Assembly (NCBI GenBank): GCA_003265685.1
Contig: QJOU01000001.1
Location: forward strand, 62,001 to 126,000
Origin: Piscinibacter caeni
Lineage (GTDB): Bacteria > Pseudomonadota > Gammaproteobacteria > Burkholderiales > Burkholderiaceae_C
Length of the DNA stretch: 64,000 nucleotides
Reading direction: 5' to 3'
Notes under the pieces: model-generated
What the model was told of the DNA's origin: nothing
Seen by the model: the letters and a program-made list of their open reading frames with translations, nothing else
Databases searched by the model: none
Made by a program: the position numbers and the translations under genes
Shown here: piece after piece, positions 38,431-53,063 of the stretch
How positions within the stretch are numbered: the first letter of the stretch is position 1
How the letters are laid out: every line of letters starts with the position of its first letter

Positions 38431-38940
38431 ATGCCGCTCACCATGCACTCGGCCAGCGCGCCGGTGTTCACCCGCATGCTCGGCCACCTGCTGAACTGGC
38501 TCGACAAGGCCGAAGCGCATGCGGCCGCGAGGAAGTTCGACCCGGCCAACTACCTGACGGCGCGCCTCGCGCCGGACATGCTGCCCTTCACCAAGCAGAT
38601 CCAGATCGCCTGCGATGCGGCCAAGCTCGGCGTGGCGCGGCTGGCCGGCGTCGAGGCGCCGAAGTTCGCCGACGACGAGGCCACGCTGGCGGACCTGCGC
38701 GCCCGGGTGCGCAAGACGCTGGAGTTCATCGAGAGCATCCCGGCCGACAAGCTGGCCGGCAGCGACGAACGCGAGCTGGTGCTGCCGCGGCGCGACGGGC
38801 CGGTCACGCTGAAGGGCGAGTTCTTCCTGAAACACTACGCGCTGCCGAACTTCTACTTCCACCTCGTGACGACCTACGCACTGCTGCGCCACAACGGCGT
38901 GGACCTGGGCAAGGCGGACTACCTCGGGCCGATTCAGTGA
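38431..38940 (+). CDS. DUF1993 domain protein
   Basis: A 169-residue helical protein of the DUF1993 family (DinB-like four-helix bundle). It has an N-terminal MHSASAPVFTRMLGHLLNWLDKAEAHA, then LAPDMLPFTKQIQIACDAAKLGVARLAGVE and NFYFHLVTTYALLRHNGVDLGKADYLG. Function is not established. A strong AGGAGGAGA ribosome site precedes the ATG. It is translationally coupled to a LysE-type exporter (GTGA overlap). Confidence 0.88.
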   Translation: MPLTMHSASAPVFTRMLGHLLNWLDKAEAHAAARKFDPANYLTARLAPDMLPFTKQIQIACDAAKLGVARLAGVEAPKFADDEATLADLRARVRKTLEFIESIPADKLAGSDERELVLPRRDGPVTLKGEFFLKHYALPNFYFHLVTTYALLRHNGVDLGKADYLGPIQ

Positions 38941-39566
38941 TCGACCTCCCGGTGCACGACCTCGCGCTGTTCGCCGGCGCCGCGCTGCTGCTGAACCTGA
39001 CGCCGGGAGCCGACATGCTGTTCGTAGCCGGCACCGGCGCAGCGCGCGGGCGGCGCGCCGGCGTGCTGGCCGCGCTCGGCGTCGGCGCCGGCTGCGCGCT
39101 GCACACGGTGCTGGCCGCGCTCGGGCTGTCGGCCCTGGTCGCAGCGTCGGACCTGGCCTTCAACCTGGTGCGCTGGGCCGGCGCGCTCTACCTGGTGTGG
39201 CTCGGCATCGGCCTGCTGCGCGCCCGCCGCGGGCCGATGGTGGAACAGACCAAGCCGGGCGACCCGTTCTGGCAGGGCGCGCTGACCAATGCGCTCAACC
39301 CCAAGGTGGCACTGTTCTTCCTCGCCTTCCTGCCGCAGTTCATCGAACCGGGCGCGCCCGGGCAGGCCTGGGCGCTGGTGCTGCTGGGCAGCCTGTTCAA
39401 CCTCGGCGGGACGGCGGTGAACCTGGTGGTGGCGCTGGCCGCCGCACGCGTCGCACGGGCCATGGCGACGCCGGGCTCGGCGGGTTCGCTCGGGGCCTGG
39501 CTGCAGCGCGCCTGCGGCCTGCTGTTCGTCGGGCTCGGGCTGCGGCTGGCCTTCACGCCGCGCTGA
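38937..39566 (+). CDS. LysE/RhtB-family amino-acid exporter
   Basis: A 209-residue inner-membrane exporter with six helices. It has NLTPGADMLFVAGTGAARGRRAGVLAALGVGAG (about 19-51), the RhtB signature, and TNALNPKVALFFLAFLPQFI, which is the second hallmark. Family members export amino acids or homoserine lactones. The GTG start overlaps the DUF1993 stop (GTGA). The specific substrate cannot be read from sequence. Confidence 0.92.
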   Translation: MIDLPVHDLALFAGAALLLNLTPGADMLFVAGTGAARGRRAGVLAALGVGAGCALHTVLAALGLSALVAASDLAFNLVRWAGALYLVWLGIGLLRARRGPMVEQTKPGDPFWQGALTNALNPKVALFFLAFLPQFIEPGAPGQAWALVLLGSLFNLGGTAVNLVVALAAARVARAMATPGSAGSLGAWLQRACGLLFVGLGLRLAFTPR

Positions 39567-39587
39567 GGCCCGCAAGCCCGCAACCCC

Positions 39588-39995
39588 TCAAGGCCACATG
39601 TCGGGCGATTCGAGCTGACCGAAGCCGGAGCGCGGCGAGCGGGTCGGGAAGTGACGGTTCAGCCGCGCGAGGCGCTGGCTGGCCTCGTGCTGGCTGTGCG
39701 CCAGCGCCACCAGGCGGAACACCTCGGTGCGCAGGTGCCAGAGTTCGCGCAGCGAGCGGGCGGCGTCGACCTGGTCCACCAGTTGGTCCGCCCGCGGGCC
39801 GCGCAGGTCTGCCACCGCCTCGGCGAATTCCTGGCGGATGCCGTCCAGCCCGTCGTCGGGCCGGGTCGGCGCCCATTCCGAACGCGCCCAGCTGCGCAGC
39901 CGCTGCCACCACGGGGCGGTGCGGCGCCGCTCGGGCGGGCAGATCTCCACGCGCGGCTCGAGGCGGGAGGAGGGCTTGGGCAGGGTGGAGAGCAT
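39588..39995 (-). CDS. hypothetical protein (135 aa)
   Basis: A soluble, Arg-rich protein. Residues 1-45 are basic and Pro/Trp-rich (PERRRTAPWWQRLRSWARSEW). Residues 48-115 are helical (LDGIRQEFAEAVADLRG, VDAARSLRELWHLRTEVFRLVALAHSQ) and look like a coiled-coil bundle. No signal, membrane segment or recognised motif. No clear ribosome site upstream. I do not know its function; a small DNA- or lipid-contacting protein would fit the charge. Confidence 0.55.
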   Translation of the reverse strand: MLSTLPKPSSRLEPRVEICPPERRRTAPWWQRLRSWARSEWAPTRPDDGLDGIRQEFAEAVADLRGPRADQLVDQVDAARSLRELWHLRTEVFRLVALAHSQHEASQRLARLNRHFPTRSPRSGFGQLESPDMWP

Positions 39996-40086
39996 CGGCG
40001 TCGTCGTGCGCCGTCGTGGCGGCGCTGGTCCGACTCTCGCACCGGGCGAGCGCCCGCGCTCGCCGGAAAAGCAGGGGTTTCGCCGC

Positions 40087-40398
40087 TCAGACCTGGCCGA
40101 ACAGCGCCTTGCGCTGCGCGGTGTACTGCCACCAGGGCGCGGCCGGCGCGCCGGCCATGAAGTCGACCGCGGCCATGAAGGTGTCCAGCACGCAGGGATC
40201 CTGGCGCTGGCCGGTGGCGGCGCAGAGCTTCTGGTAGAGCACGAAAGCGTCCTTGCCGCGCAGCTCGCCCGGATGGCGGATGCCGATCAGGCGCAGGTCG
40301 GCCGCGAGCGCGGGCCCGATGTTGGGCAGTTGCTCGAGCGTGCTGCAGTCGGCCGCGCTGGCGGCCTTGGGCGCCTTGATCACCGCAGGAGATGCCAT
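40087..40398 (-). CDS. helix-hairpin-helix protein, Cdd1/TfoX-C-like
   Basis: A 103-residue protein. Residues 20-45 (STLEQLPNIGPALAADLRLIGI) form a helix-hairpin-helix. The next segment HPGELRGKDAFVLYQKLCAATGQRQDPCVLDTF contains the conserved Cys pair of the 'pathogenicity locus' Cdd1 family, related to the TfoX C-terminal domain. It probably contacts nucleic acid; precise function unknown. It lies immediately downstream of lexA on the same strand (1-bp gap), which suggests co-transcription and SOS control. Confidence 0.75.
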   Translation of the reverse strand: MASPAVIKAPKAASAADCSTLEQLPNIGPALAADLRLIGIRHPGELRGKDAFVLYQKLCAATGQRQDPCVLDTFMAAVDFMAGAPAAPWWQYTAQRKALFGQV

Positions 40399-40399
40399 C

Positions 40400-41089
40400 T
40401 CACATTAGCATGTTGTTGCGGATCAGGCCGACCGCCAGGCCCTCGAGCTCGAAGTGCTGTTCGTCGCCGCTGCCATCGGTGGGCAGCACGATGGTCTTGA
40501 AGTCGGGGTTCTCGGGGATCAGCTCGATCGCGCTGCGGGTGCGGCGGAAGCGCTTGACGGTGACCTCGTCGCCCAGGCGCGCCACGACGATCTGGCCGTT
40601 CTTGGCCTCGCGCGCCTTCTGCACCGCGAGCAGGTCGCCGTCGAGGATGCCGGCGTCGCGCATGCTCATGCCGCGCACGCGCAGCAGGTAGTCGGGCCGG
40701 CGCGGGAACATGCTGGCCTCGACGACGTAGGTCTGGTCGACATGCTCCTGCGCGAGGATCGGGCTGCCGGCGGCCACGCGGCCGATCAGCGGCAGCGAGA
40801 GCTGGGCCAGGCTCGGCAGCGGCAGGCTGAACTGCTTGCCGCGCGACTCGTTGAGCGCGCGCAATGTGTCAGACTGCAGCCGGATGCCGCGCGAGGTGCC
40901 GCCCACCAGCTCGATCACGCCCTTGCGCGCCAGGGCCTGCAGGTGCTCCTCGGCCGCGTTGGCCGACTTGAAGCCGAGCTCGGCGGCGATCTCGGCCCGG
41001 GTCGGCGGGGCGCCGGTGCGCTCGATGGCGCTCTGCACCAGGTCGAGCACCTGTTGCTGGCGGTCGGTGAGCTTGGGTTTTTCGAGCAC
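40400..41089 (-). CDS. lexA: LexA SOS repressor
   Basis: A 229-residue repressor-protease. The N-terminal winged helix (1-70: [27 protein letters not shown]) is followed by a linker with the A107-G108 self-cleavage site and a peptidase domain with catalytic S142 (GMSM) and K179. A GTG start at 41089. Two LexA-type boxes lie upstream at 41120-41154, so it should be autoregulated. The protein is longer than E. coli LexA (202) because of an insertion between HTH and cleavage site, as is usual in beta-proteobacteria. The HhH gene follows directly. Confidence 0.97.
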   Translation of the reverse strand: MLEKPKLTDRQQQVLDLVQSAIERTGAPPTRAEIAAELGFKSANAAEEHLQALARKGVIELVGGTSRGIRLQSDTLRALNESRGKQFSLPLPSLAQLSLPLIGRVAAGSPILAQEHVDQTYVVEASMFPRRPDYLLRVRGMSMRDAGILDGDLLAVQKAREAKNGQIVVARLGDEVTVKRFRRTRSAIELIPENPDFKTIVLPTDGSGDEQHFELEGLAVGLIRNNMLM

Positions 41090-41119
41090 GGGAGGCCTTT
41101 CGCGGTCGCATCCGGAGAA

Positions 41120-41154
41120 CTGGATTTCCGTCCAGTGACTGTATTTTCATCCAG
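41120..41154. promoter_or_regulatory. tandem LexA boxes between lexA and asparaginase
   Basis: CTGGATTTCCGTCCAG (41120-41135) and CTGTATTTTCATCCAG (41139-41154) are two 16-bp sites matching the CTG-N10-CAG LexA core, spaced 3 bp apart. They lie 31 bp upstream of the lexA GTG and the second ends 10 bp before the asparaginase ATG. LexA would therefore be expected to repress both divergent genes. Confidence 0.85.
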
Positions 41155-41164
41155 CCTGAGCAAA

Positions 41165-42106
41165 ATGCAAACCCCCGCGCAGACCGTCGTCGTGCTCGCC
41201 ACCGGCGGCACCATCGCCGGCACCGCCCCCACGCCGGGCGACAACATCGGTTACCGCGCCGCGCAGCTCGGCGCCGACGCCCTGGTGGCCGCCGTGCCCG
41301 GGCTGGCCGGCAGCGCGCTCGAGACCGAGCAGGTGGCCCAGGTCGACAGCAAGGACATGGACTTCGCGATCTGGCAGCGCCTCGCGCAGCGGGTGGCGCA
41401 GCACCTGGCGCGTGCCGAGGTCGCCGGCGTGGTGATCACCCACGGCACCGACACGCTGGAGGAGACCGGCTACTTCCTGCAGCGCGTGCTCGCGCCGTCC
41501 AAGCCCGTCGTGCTGACGGCGGCGATGCGCCCGGCCAGCGCGCTGCTGCGCGACGGGCCGCAGAACCTGCTCGATGCGGTGACGGTGGCGCGCACGCCCG
41601 GCGTGCAGGGCACGCTGGTGGTGGTGGCCGGCGTGGTGTGGGATGCGCGCGAGCTGCGCAAGGTGCACACCTACCGGCTCGACGCCTTCGGTGCCGGCGA
41701 CGCCGGCTGGATCGCCCGGGTCGAGGAGGGCGCGCTGCGCCGGCAGCGGCCCTGGCCGGAGGGCGCGGCGCTCGGCCTGGCACGCATCGCGGCCGACCCG
41801 GCGCGCTGGCCGGCGGTGGAGATCCTCACCAGCCATGCCGGGGCGGGCGGCGCGCTGGTGCGCGCGGCCGTGGCCGCCGGGGTGCGCGGCCTGGTCGTGG
41901 CCTGCACCGGCAACGGCACGCTGCACCATGCGCTGGAGGCCGCGCTGCGCGAGGCGCAGGCGGCTGGGGTGGCGGTGCGACGCAGCAGCCGCTGCCTGGC
42001 CGGCGCGGTGCTGGCCAAGCCCGGCGACGTCTTCCCGACGGCCGGGACGCTGACGCCCGTGCAGGCGCGCGTCGAGCTGCTGCTGGAGCTGCTGGCGTCG
42101 CCCTAG
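41165..42106 (+). CDS. asparaginase/glutaminase family protein
   Basis: A 313-residue enzyme that hydrolyses asparagine (and possibly glutamine) to aspartate and ammonia. Both catalytic threonines are clear: [14 protein letters not shown] (residue ~15) and [17 protein letters not shown] with the T-D pair and downstream Lys partner. There is no signal peptide, so it is probably cytoplasmic although the sequence is closer to the type II group. The C-terminal domain has [18 protein letters not shown]. It starts 10 bp after a LexA box and may belong to the SOS regulon. Confidence 0.92.
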   Translation: MQTPAQTVVVLATGGTIAGTAPTPGDNIGYRAAQLGADALVAAVPGLAGSALETEQVAQVDSKDMDFAIWQRLAQRVAQHLARAEVAGVVITHGTDTLEETGYFLQRVLAPSKPVVLTAAMRPASALLRDGPQNLLDAVTVARTPGVQGTLVVVAGVVWDARELRKVHTYRLDAFGAGDAGWIARVEEGALRRQRPWPEGAALGLARIAADPARWPAVEILTSHAGAGGALVRAAVAAGVRGLVVACTGNGTLHHALEAALREAQAAGVAVRRSSRCLAGAVLAKPGDVFPTAGTLTPVQARVELLLELLASP

Positions 42107-42116
42107 ACGGAGCGGG

Positions 42117-42539
42117 TCAGACGACGGTCAGCGTCACATCGATGTTGCCGCGCGTCGCGTTCGAGTACGGGCAGACGATGTGCGCCGCGTCGACGATCTT
42201 CTGCGTCTCGGCCTTGTCCCAGCCCGGCACCTTGATGCGCATCGCCACCTGGATGCCGAAGCCGGTCGGGATCGGGCCGATGCCGACATCGGCCTCGATG
42301 GTGGCGTCGGCCGGCACGGTCTTCTTCTGCTGGCCGGCGACGAACTTCATCGCGCCCATGAAGCAGGCCGAGTAGCCCACCGCGAACAGCTGCTCGGGGT
42401 TGGTGCCCTTGCCGTTGCCGCCCAGCTCGGCCGGCGGCGCGAGCGTGACGCTCAGCTTGCCGTCGTCGGTCTGGGAGCTGCCTTCGCGGCCGCCGGTGGT
42501 GGTGGCATGCGCGGTGTAGAGGACTTTCTCGAGGGCCAT
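42117..42539 (-). CDS. ohr: organic hydroperoxide resistance protein Ohr
   Basis: A 140-residue OsmC-family thiol peroxidase that reduces organic hydroperoxides. The two redox cysteines are present: [11 protein letters not shown] (Cys near 60) and [14 protein letters not shown] (Cys near 124), with the conserved Arg at GGREG. AAGGA precedes the ATG. It is downstream of ohrR on the same strand (41 bp apart) and is expected to be induced by lipid peroxides through OhrR. Confidence 0.95.
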   Translation of the reverse strand: MALEKVLYTAHATTTGGREGSSQTDDGKLSVTLAPPAELGGNGKGTNPEQLFAVGYSACFMGAMKFVAGQQKKTVPADATIEADVGIGPIPTGFGIQVAMRIKVPGWDKAETQKIVDAAHIVCPYSNATRGNIDVTLTVV

Positions 42540-42580
42540 CGTGGTTCCTTGGTTGCGGGTGGGACAGGTGGGGCGTGGGC

Positions 42581-43057
42581 TCAGTGCACGTCCCGGGTGG
42601 AAGCGAGGAGCTGGTCGCGCAGCTGCTGCAGCCGCGTCGTGAGCTCGGCGAGTTCGTCGCTGCTGCAGCCGCTGGCGGCTGCGATGCGCTGCGGGATCGC
42701 CAGCGCGCGGCGGCGCAGCGCGCGGCCGTCGGCGGTGAGCGTGACCAGCACGCGGCGCTCGTCGTCGGCGGCGCGCTCGCGCGTCAGCCAGCCGGCCGAC
42801 TCCATGCGCTTGAGCAGCGGCGTCAGCGTGCCGGAGTCGAGGTGCAGGCGTTCGCCGAGCTCGCCGACGGCCTGCCCGTCGCGCTGCCACAGCACCATCA
42901 GCACCAGGTACTGCGGGTAGGTCAGGCCGAGCGGCTCGAGCAGCGGCTTGTACAGCCGCGTGGTGGCCAGCGAGGCCGAATACAGCGCGAAGCAGAGCTG
43001 CCGGTCCAGCAGCAGCCAGTCGTCGGCGCGGGCGGTGTCGGTGCGAGGGCGCGGCAT
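42581..43057 (-). CDS. ohrR: OhrR, MarR-family organic peroxide sensor
   Basis: A 158-residue repressor with a MarR winged helix ([48 protein letters not shown]). The single reactive Cys lies in [15 protein letters not shown] (about 16-30), the OhrR sensing position. Oxidation of that Cys would release the repressor from DNA. It is followed by ohr, and a perfect 15-bp palindrome lies 25 bp upstream. The pairing makes the identification firm. Confidence 0.95.
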   Translation of the reverse strand: MPRPRTDTARADDWLLLDRQLCFALYSASLATTRLYKPLLEPLGLTYPQYLVLMVLWQRDGQAVGELGERLHLDSGTLTPLLKRMESAGWLTRERAADDERRVLVTLTADGRALRRRALAIPQRIAAASGCSSDELAELTTRLQQLRDQLLASTRDVH

Positions 43058-43081
43058 GGGCGGGACTGTATACCCAATGCA

Positions 43082-43096
43082 CGCAATTCAATTGCG
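43082..43096. promoter_or_regulatory. OhrR operator
   Basis: CGCAATTCAATTGCG is a perfect inverted repeat (7-bp arms around a single C), 25 bp before the ohrR start, in an AT-rich island. Known OhrR operators are AATT-centred palindromes of this type. It would control ohrR and ohr together. Confidence 0.75.
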
Positions 43097-43144
43097 CACA
43101 ACATAATACATGCGCCGCCGGCAGGGAGATCGCCCCGAGCCGGT

Positions 43145-45097
<1,953 letters not shown>

Positions 45098-45101
45098 CGG
45101 T

Positions 45102-45893
45102 TCACAGATCCTTCACCCGGGCCTCGATCGAATCCAGCGCGTCCAGCAGCGGGCGACGGAAGTCGGGCTGGATGTTCTTCCACTTCGATTCGTAGCCCTT
45201 GATCTGCTGGCGGTAGGAGGCGATGGTGTCGGTCACCGCCTTCTTGATCGCGGTGGTGTCCTTGCCGAGGTTCACCACCGCCGCGGCTTCCGGGCTGGCC
45301 TTGAACTTCTTGACCACGTCGCCGTTGGAGAAGCCGACCGCCGCGTCGCGGCAGCGCTTGAGCAGTGCCGGCCCCTGGGTCTTGAGCTGGGCCGGGTTGT
45401 TGGCCAGCTGGCGCAGCGGGTCGAGCTGGGCGTCGTCGATGTTGATCAGCAGCGGCGCGTTCGGCGCGATGAACATCGCGTAGGCCTTCACCGGGTCGGC
45501 CTTCCAGCCCACGGTGACGAAGCCCCAGAACTCCTCGAACTGCATGCGCTTGGCGACCGCGGTCATCGCCTTGCTCAGCGCGGGGTCGGCGATCACCTCG
45601 TCGACATGTTTGATCGCCTCGAGCTTCTTGCGCGCCGCGCCCGCGCCGGCATCGGCCTTCTCGAGCTTGTCGAGGTTGGGGCCGAAGTCCTCGCGGAACT
45701 TGAAGTACTTGTCCAGGTCGTCGCCCTGGCCCATGCCCATGTCGGCCAGGTTCTGGTCGAGCACCTTGGCGCGTGCCTTGGCGTCGCCTTCCTTGATCTT
45801 CTTCTCGAGCGCGTCGCGCTGCGCCTTCAAGGCCGTCTTGAACTTGGCCTTGCTGTCCTTCTTCGCGTCGGTCCAGTCGGTGTGCAGGCTCAT
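45102..45893 (-). CDS. lysine-rich hypothetical protein (263 aa)
   Basis: A 263-residue protein starting MSLHTDWTDAKKDSKAKFKTALKAQRDALEKKI, with high Lys/Asp/Ala content, helical ends and a more hydrophobic middle (EFWGFVTVGWKADPVKAYAMFIAPNAPLLINI). The C-terminus is SYRQQIKGYESKWKNIQPDFRRPLLDALDS. It has no signal peptide and no recognised motif. It sits 4 bp before the ABC-F gene and 34 bp after prmB. Similar in composition, not clearly homologous, to the proteins at 24818-25672 and 51437-53041. Function unknown. Confidence 0.72.
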   Translation of the reverse strand: MSLHTDWTDAKKDSKAKFKTALKAQRDALEKKIKEGDAKARAKVLDQNLADMGMGQGDDLDKYFKFREDFGPNLDKLEKADAGAGAARKKLEAIKHVDEVIADPALSKAMTAVAKRMQFEEFWGFVTVGWKADPVKAYAMFIAPNAPLLINIDDAQLDPLRQLANNPAQLKTQGPALLKRCRDAAVGFSNGDVVKKFKASPEAAAVVNLGKDTTAIKKAVTDTIASYRQQIKGYESKWKNIQPDFRRPLLDALDSIEARVKDL

Positions 45894-45927
45894 CGGTGGG
45901 CTCCCGGGATGGCAGGGAGCGCGCAGT

Positions 45928-49246
<3,319 letters not shown>

Positions 49247-49273
49247 GCCGTTCCTCCGCTTCGGCTGCGCCGC

Positions 49274-50095
<822 letters not shown>

Positions 50096-50099
50096 GGTG

Positions 50100-51290
50100 T
50101 CAGCGGGGTGAGAGGAAGGAGGTGATGCGCCGGGCGGCCTCGAGGCATTCGTCGACGCCGGCGACCAGCGCCATGCGCACCCGCCCCGCGCCGGGATTGA
50201 TGCCGCCGGATTCGCGCGCCAGCAGGCTGCCGGGCAGCACCGCCACATTGTATTGAGCCAGCAGGCGCAGCGCGAAGGCTACGTCGTCGCCGTCCGGTAC
50301 GCGCGCCCAGAGGTAGAAGCCGGCGTCGGGCAGCGCGACATCCATCACGCCGGCCAGCAGCGGCGTGACCTCGGCGAACTTGCGCCGGTACAGCTCGCGG
50401 TTGGCGACGACGTGGGCCTCGTCGCCCCAGGCGGCGAGGCTGGCCGCCTGCACCACCGGGCTCATCGCGCTGCCGTGGTAGGTGCGGTAGAGCAGGAAGG
50501 GCTTGAGGATCGCCGCGTCGCCGGCCACGAAGCCCGAGCGCATGCCCGGCACGTTGGAGCGCTTCGAGAGGCTCGTCAGCGCCACCAGGCGCGGGAAGCC
50601 GCTGCGCCCCAGCGCCTGCGCGGCCTGCAGCGAGCCGAGCGGCGGCTCGTCGCGGAAGTAGATCTCCGAGTAGCACTCGTCGCTGGCGATCACGAAGCCG
50701 TGGCGGTCCGACAGCGCGAACAGCCGCTCCCACTCGGCCAGCGGCATCACCGCGCCGGTCGGGTTGCCGGGCGAGCAGACGTACAGCAGCTGGGTGCGCG
50801 CCCAGGTCTCCTCGGGCACGCTGTCCCAGTCGGCCGCGAAGTTGCGCGCCGGGTCGCTGTTGACGAAGGCCGTCTGCGCCCCGGCCAGCAGCGCCGCCCC
50901 CTCGTAGATCTGGTAGAAGGGATTCGGGCACAGCACGGTGGCGCCCGGGCGGGTCGGGTCGATCACCGTCTGGGCCAGCGCGAACAGCGCCTCGCGCGAG
51001 CCGTTGACCGGCAGCACCTGCGTGGCGGCGTCCAGCGTCACGCCGTAGCGGCGCCCGATCCAGGCGGCGCAGGCCTCGCGCAGCGCCGGCTCGCCGGCCG
51101 TGGCCGGGTAGCGCGACAGGCCGTCGAGGTGGCTGCGGATCGCCTCCTCGATCAGCGCCGGCGTCGCATGGCGCGGCTCGCCGATGCCCAGGCCGATCGG
51201 CGCGAGCGCCGGGTTGGGCACGATCCCCCGGGTCAGTTCGCGCAGTCGCTCGAAGGGGTAGGGGTGCAGCCGGGCCAGCAGGGGATTCAT
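50100..51290 (-). CDS. dapC: N-succinyldiaminopimelate aminotransferase
   Basis: DapC converts N-succinyl-2-amino-6-ketopimelate to N-succinyl-LL-DAP. The 396-residue PLP enzyme (fold type I) has [10 protein letters not shown], the [11 protein letters not shown] segment, DECYSEIYF and the PLP lysine in [17 protein letters not shown]-terminal Arg for the carboxylate is in GRVRMALV. The start ATG 51290 matches the family N-terminus; an earlier start would add about 20 residues without support. First gene of the dap cluster, divergent from the gene at 51437 (146 bp between). Confidence 0.94.
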   Translation of the reverse strand: MNPLLARLHPYPFERLRELTRGIVPNPALAPIGLGIGEPRHATPALIEEAIRSHLDGLSRYPATAGEPALREACAAWIGRRYGVTLDAATQVLPVNGSREALFALAQTVIDPTRPGATVLCPNPFYQIYEGAALLAGAQTAFVNSDPARNFAADWDSVPEETWARTQLLYVCSPGNPTGAVMPLAEWERLFALSDRHGFVIASDECYSEIYFRDEPPLGSLQAAQALGRSGFPRLVALTSLSKRSNVPGMRSGFVAGDAAILKPFLLYRTYHGSAMSPVVQAASLAAWGDEAHVVANRELYRRKFAEVTPLLAGVMDVALPDAGFYLWARVPDGDDVAFALRLLAQYNVAVLPGSLLARESGGINPGAGRVRMALVAGVDECLEAARRITSFLSPR

Positions 51291-51436
51291 CGCGCGGATT
51301 ATCGGCGAGGCCTGCCGGCCATCACCCCGTACGGGGGGGACAAGGGGCCTCACCCTGTGCTAGTTTTCGACCCCGCAACCGTTGGCCGTGCCGCCCCGTA
51401 AGTGCGGTACCGAGTATCGAGCGAGGAGCCCCGAAC

Positions 51437-53041
51437 ATGACCATCAAGATGTCCCCCGTGCTGCAAGCCGCCGACTGGGCCAAGAAGGCCGGCGAGTTGG
51501 ACAAGCCCTACGGCATCGCCGACGACCTGAAGAAGCTGGCCAGGCTGTTCGACCAGCTGCCGCAGGACGCTCTCGAGCTCGACGGCCTGGCCGATGCCAA
51601 GGCGGCGGACCTCGCCGAGCAGATGCTCAAGGGCGACTACGCGCGCGTGGCCAAGGCCATCGCCGACCTGGCGCGCTCGCTGGCCGCCCAGGCCAAGAAG
51701 TGCGAGGCGGAGCTGAAGAAGAACGCCCAGGCACCCAAGCCGGCGGTCGCGGCGGCCGGGCAGATCGCCGCCGGCGTGCAGTTGCTGGCCAACGACATCG
51801 ACGCGGCCCAGGCCAAGGCCCTGGCCGAGCTCAAGTCCGCCCGGGCGCGCCTGGCCGACGATGCCAAGAAGGAGCAGGCCGCCGCCGACAAGGCCAAGAA
51901 GGAAGCCGCCAAGGCCCCCAAGGGCGAGGAGGAGGACGACGCCGACGCCATTGCCGAACACAAGGACGAGGCGAAGTTCCGCGGCAAGGTCAAGTCGCAG
52001 CTGGTCTCTTGGCTCAAGAAGGTCAAGACGGAGGGCGCGCCGCGCGCCAAGTTCACCGTCGTCGTGCTGGGCAAGACCTGGGGCGTGTACCTCAACAAGA
52101 CGGCCGGCGAATCGGAGAAGAAGATCGCCAAGCGCCTGGCCGGCCTGGACAGCGGCTTCAAGCACTGCAAGGGCGAGATGTACTACGACCCCAAGGCCAA
52201 GGTCTGGGTGTTCGAGGGCCCGAACATCCCGGTCGGCCGGGCCAACGCGACCTCGATGTCGCTGGCGCTCAAGCCCATCATCGGCTACGCGCCGCGGCTG
52301 CGCCTGCAGAAGCCGGGCGAGGTGGGCGAGGACAGCGAAGGGGCGGATGCCGATCCGGACGAAGCCCAGGCCCAGGCCCAGCCCGTCGCGGGGCCGCCGG
52401 CCAAGGACCCCAAGGGCGTCGAGCCGCTGAAGGCCTTCACGGCCCGGCTCGAGGCGCTCAAGCCGCGCATCCTGTCGGCCGCGAACGCCGACAAGGTCAA
52501 GCCGCTGATCGCGCAGGCCGGCGAGCTGGCGCGCAAGGGTCAGGTCGACAAGGCACAGTCGCTGCTCGGCCAGGTCGAGGACTTGCTGACCGGCACCCCG
52601 CCCAAGGCGCCGCCGCAGCCGACCGTCGCGCCGGCCGGTCCGCCGACCGACAAGCTGGCCAAGGTGCGCCAGGAGTGGGCCGCGGCGCGCAGCGAGGCGG
52701 TGCGCGGCATCGAGCAGCTGGCCCGCGCCATCGAGCAGGAGTACCGCGACGAGGTCGACCAGCGCGCCCAGGTGGCCGAGGCGACCAAGCGCCTGCGCGC
52801 GCTGGCCGGCCAGCTCAAGGACGACCTGGAGAAGCAGCTCGACCTCGTCATCAAGGCGGCCGACGCGGCGGCGCGCAGCACCCAGCTGCGCACGGCCAAG
52901 ACGCGCCTGACCGAGGTGCTGCGGGTGGTGGCGACCGACCCGCTGATGAAGGAGCTCGACGGCAACGAGCTGATGCCCCAGCTGCGGGTCGTCAAGCCGA
53001 TGCAGGACAAGCTGCGCGAGATCGCGGCGGTGCTCGGTTAG
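51437..53041 (+). CDS. lysine-rich hypothetical protein (534 aa)
   Basis: A 534-residue protein starting MTIKMSPVLQAADWAKKAGELDKP with a GAGGAG ribosome site. Residues 1-160 are Lys/Ala-rich helices. 161-172 is an acidic hinge (GEEEDDADA). 180-290 is a compact alpha/beta domain (FTVVVLGKTWGVYLNKTAG, GEMYYDPKAKVWVFEGPNIPVG, SMSLALKPIIGYAPRLRL). A Pro/Gln/Asp linker follows, then helices to the end (coiled-coil like, about 320-530). No signal peptide or membrane segment. The globular centre could be an undescribed domain. I do not recognise it. Confidence 0.75.
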   Translation: MTIKMSPVLQAADWAKKAGELDKPYGIADDLKKLARLFDQLPQDALELDGLADAKAADLAEQMLKGDYARVAKAIADLARSLAAQAKKCEAELKKNAQAPKPAVAAAGQIAAGVQLLANDIDAAQAKALAELKSARARLADDAKKEQAAADKAKKEAAKAPKGEEEDDADAIAEHKDEAKFRGKVKSQLVSWLKKVKTEGAPRAKFTVVVLGKTWGVYLNKTAGESEKKIAKRLAGLDSGFKHCKGEMYYDPKAKVWVFEGPNIPVGRANATSMSLALKPIIGYAPRLRLQKPGEVGEDSEGADADPDEAQAQAQPVAGPPAKDPKGVEPLKAFTARLEALKPRILSAANADKVKPLIAQAGELARKGQVDKAQSLLGQVEDLLTGTPPKAPPQPTVAPAGPPTDKLAKVRQEWAAARSEAVRGIEQLARAIEQEYRDEVDQRAQVAEATKRLRALAGQLKDDLEKQLDLVIKAADAAARSTQLRTAKTRLTEVLRVVATDPLMKELDGNELMPQLRVVKPMQDKLREIAAVLG

Positions 53042-53063
53042 GAGCCTGCCGCGCAGGCTCCTA
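53039..53063. terminator. perfect palindrome spanning two convergent stop codons
   Basis: An 11-bp stem (53039-53049 with 53053-53063) and a CGC loop. The outermost TAG of the left arm is the stop of the 534-aa gene; the outermost CTA of the right arm is the complement of the queF stop. There is no T-tract. It could serve both mRNAs as a shared 3' hairpin and is likely to affect termination or decay in both directions. Confidence 0.7.
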
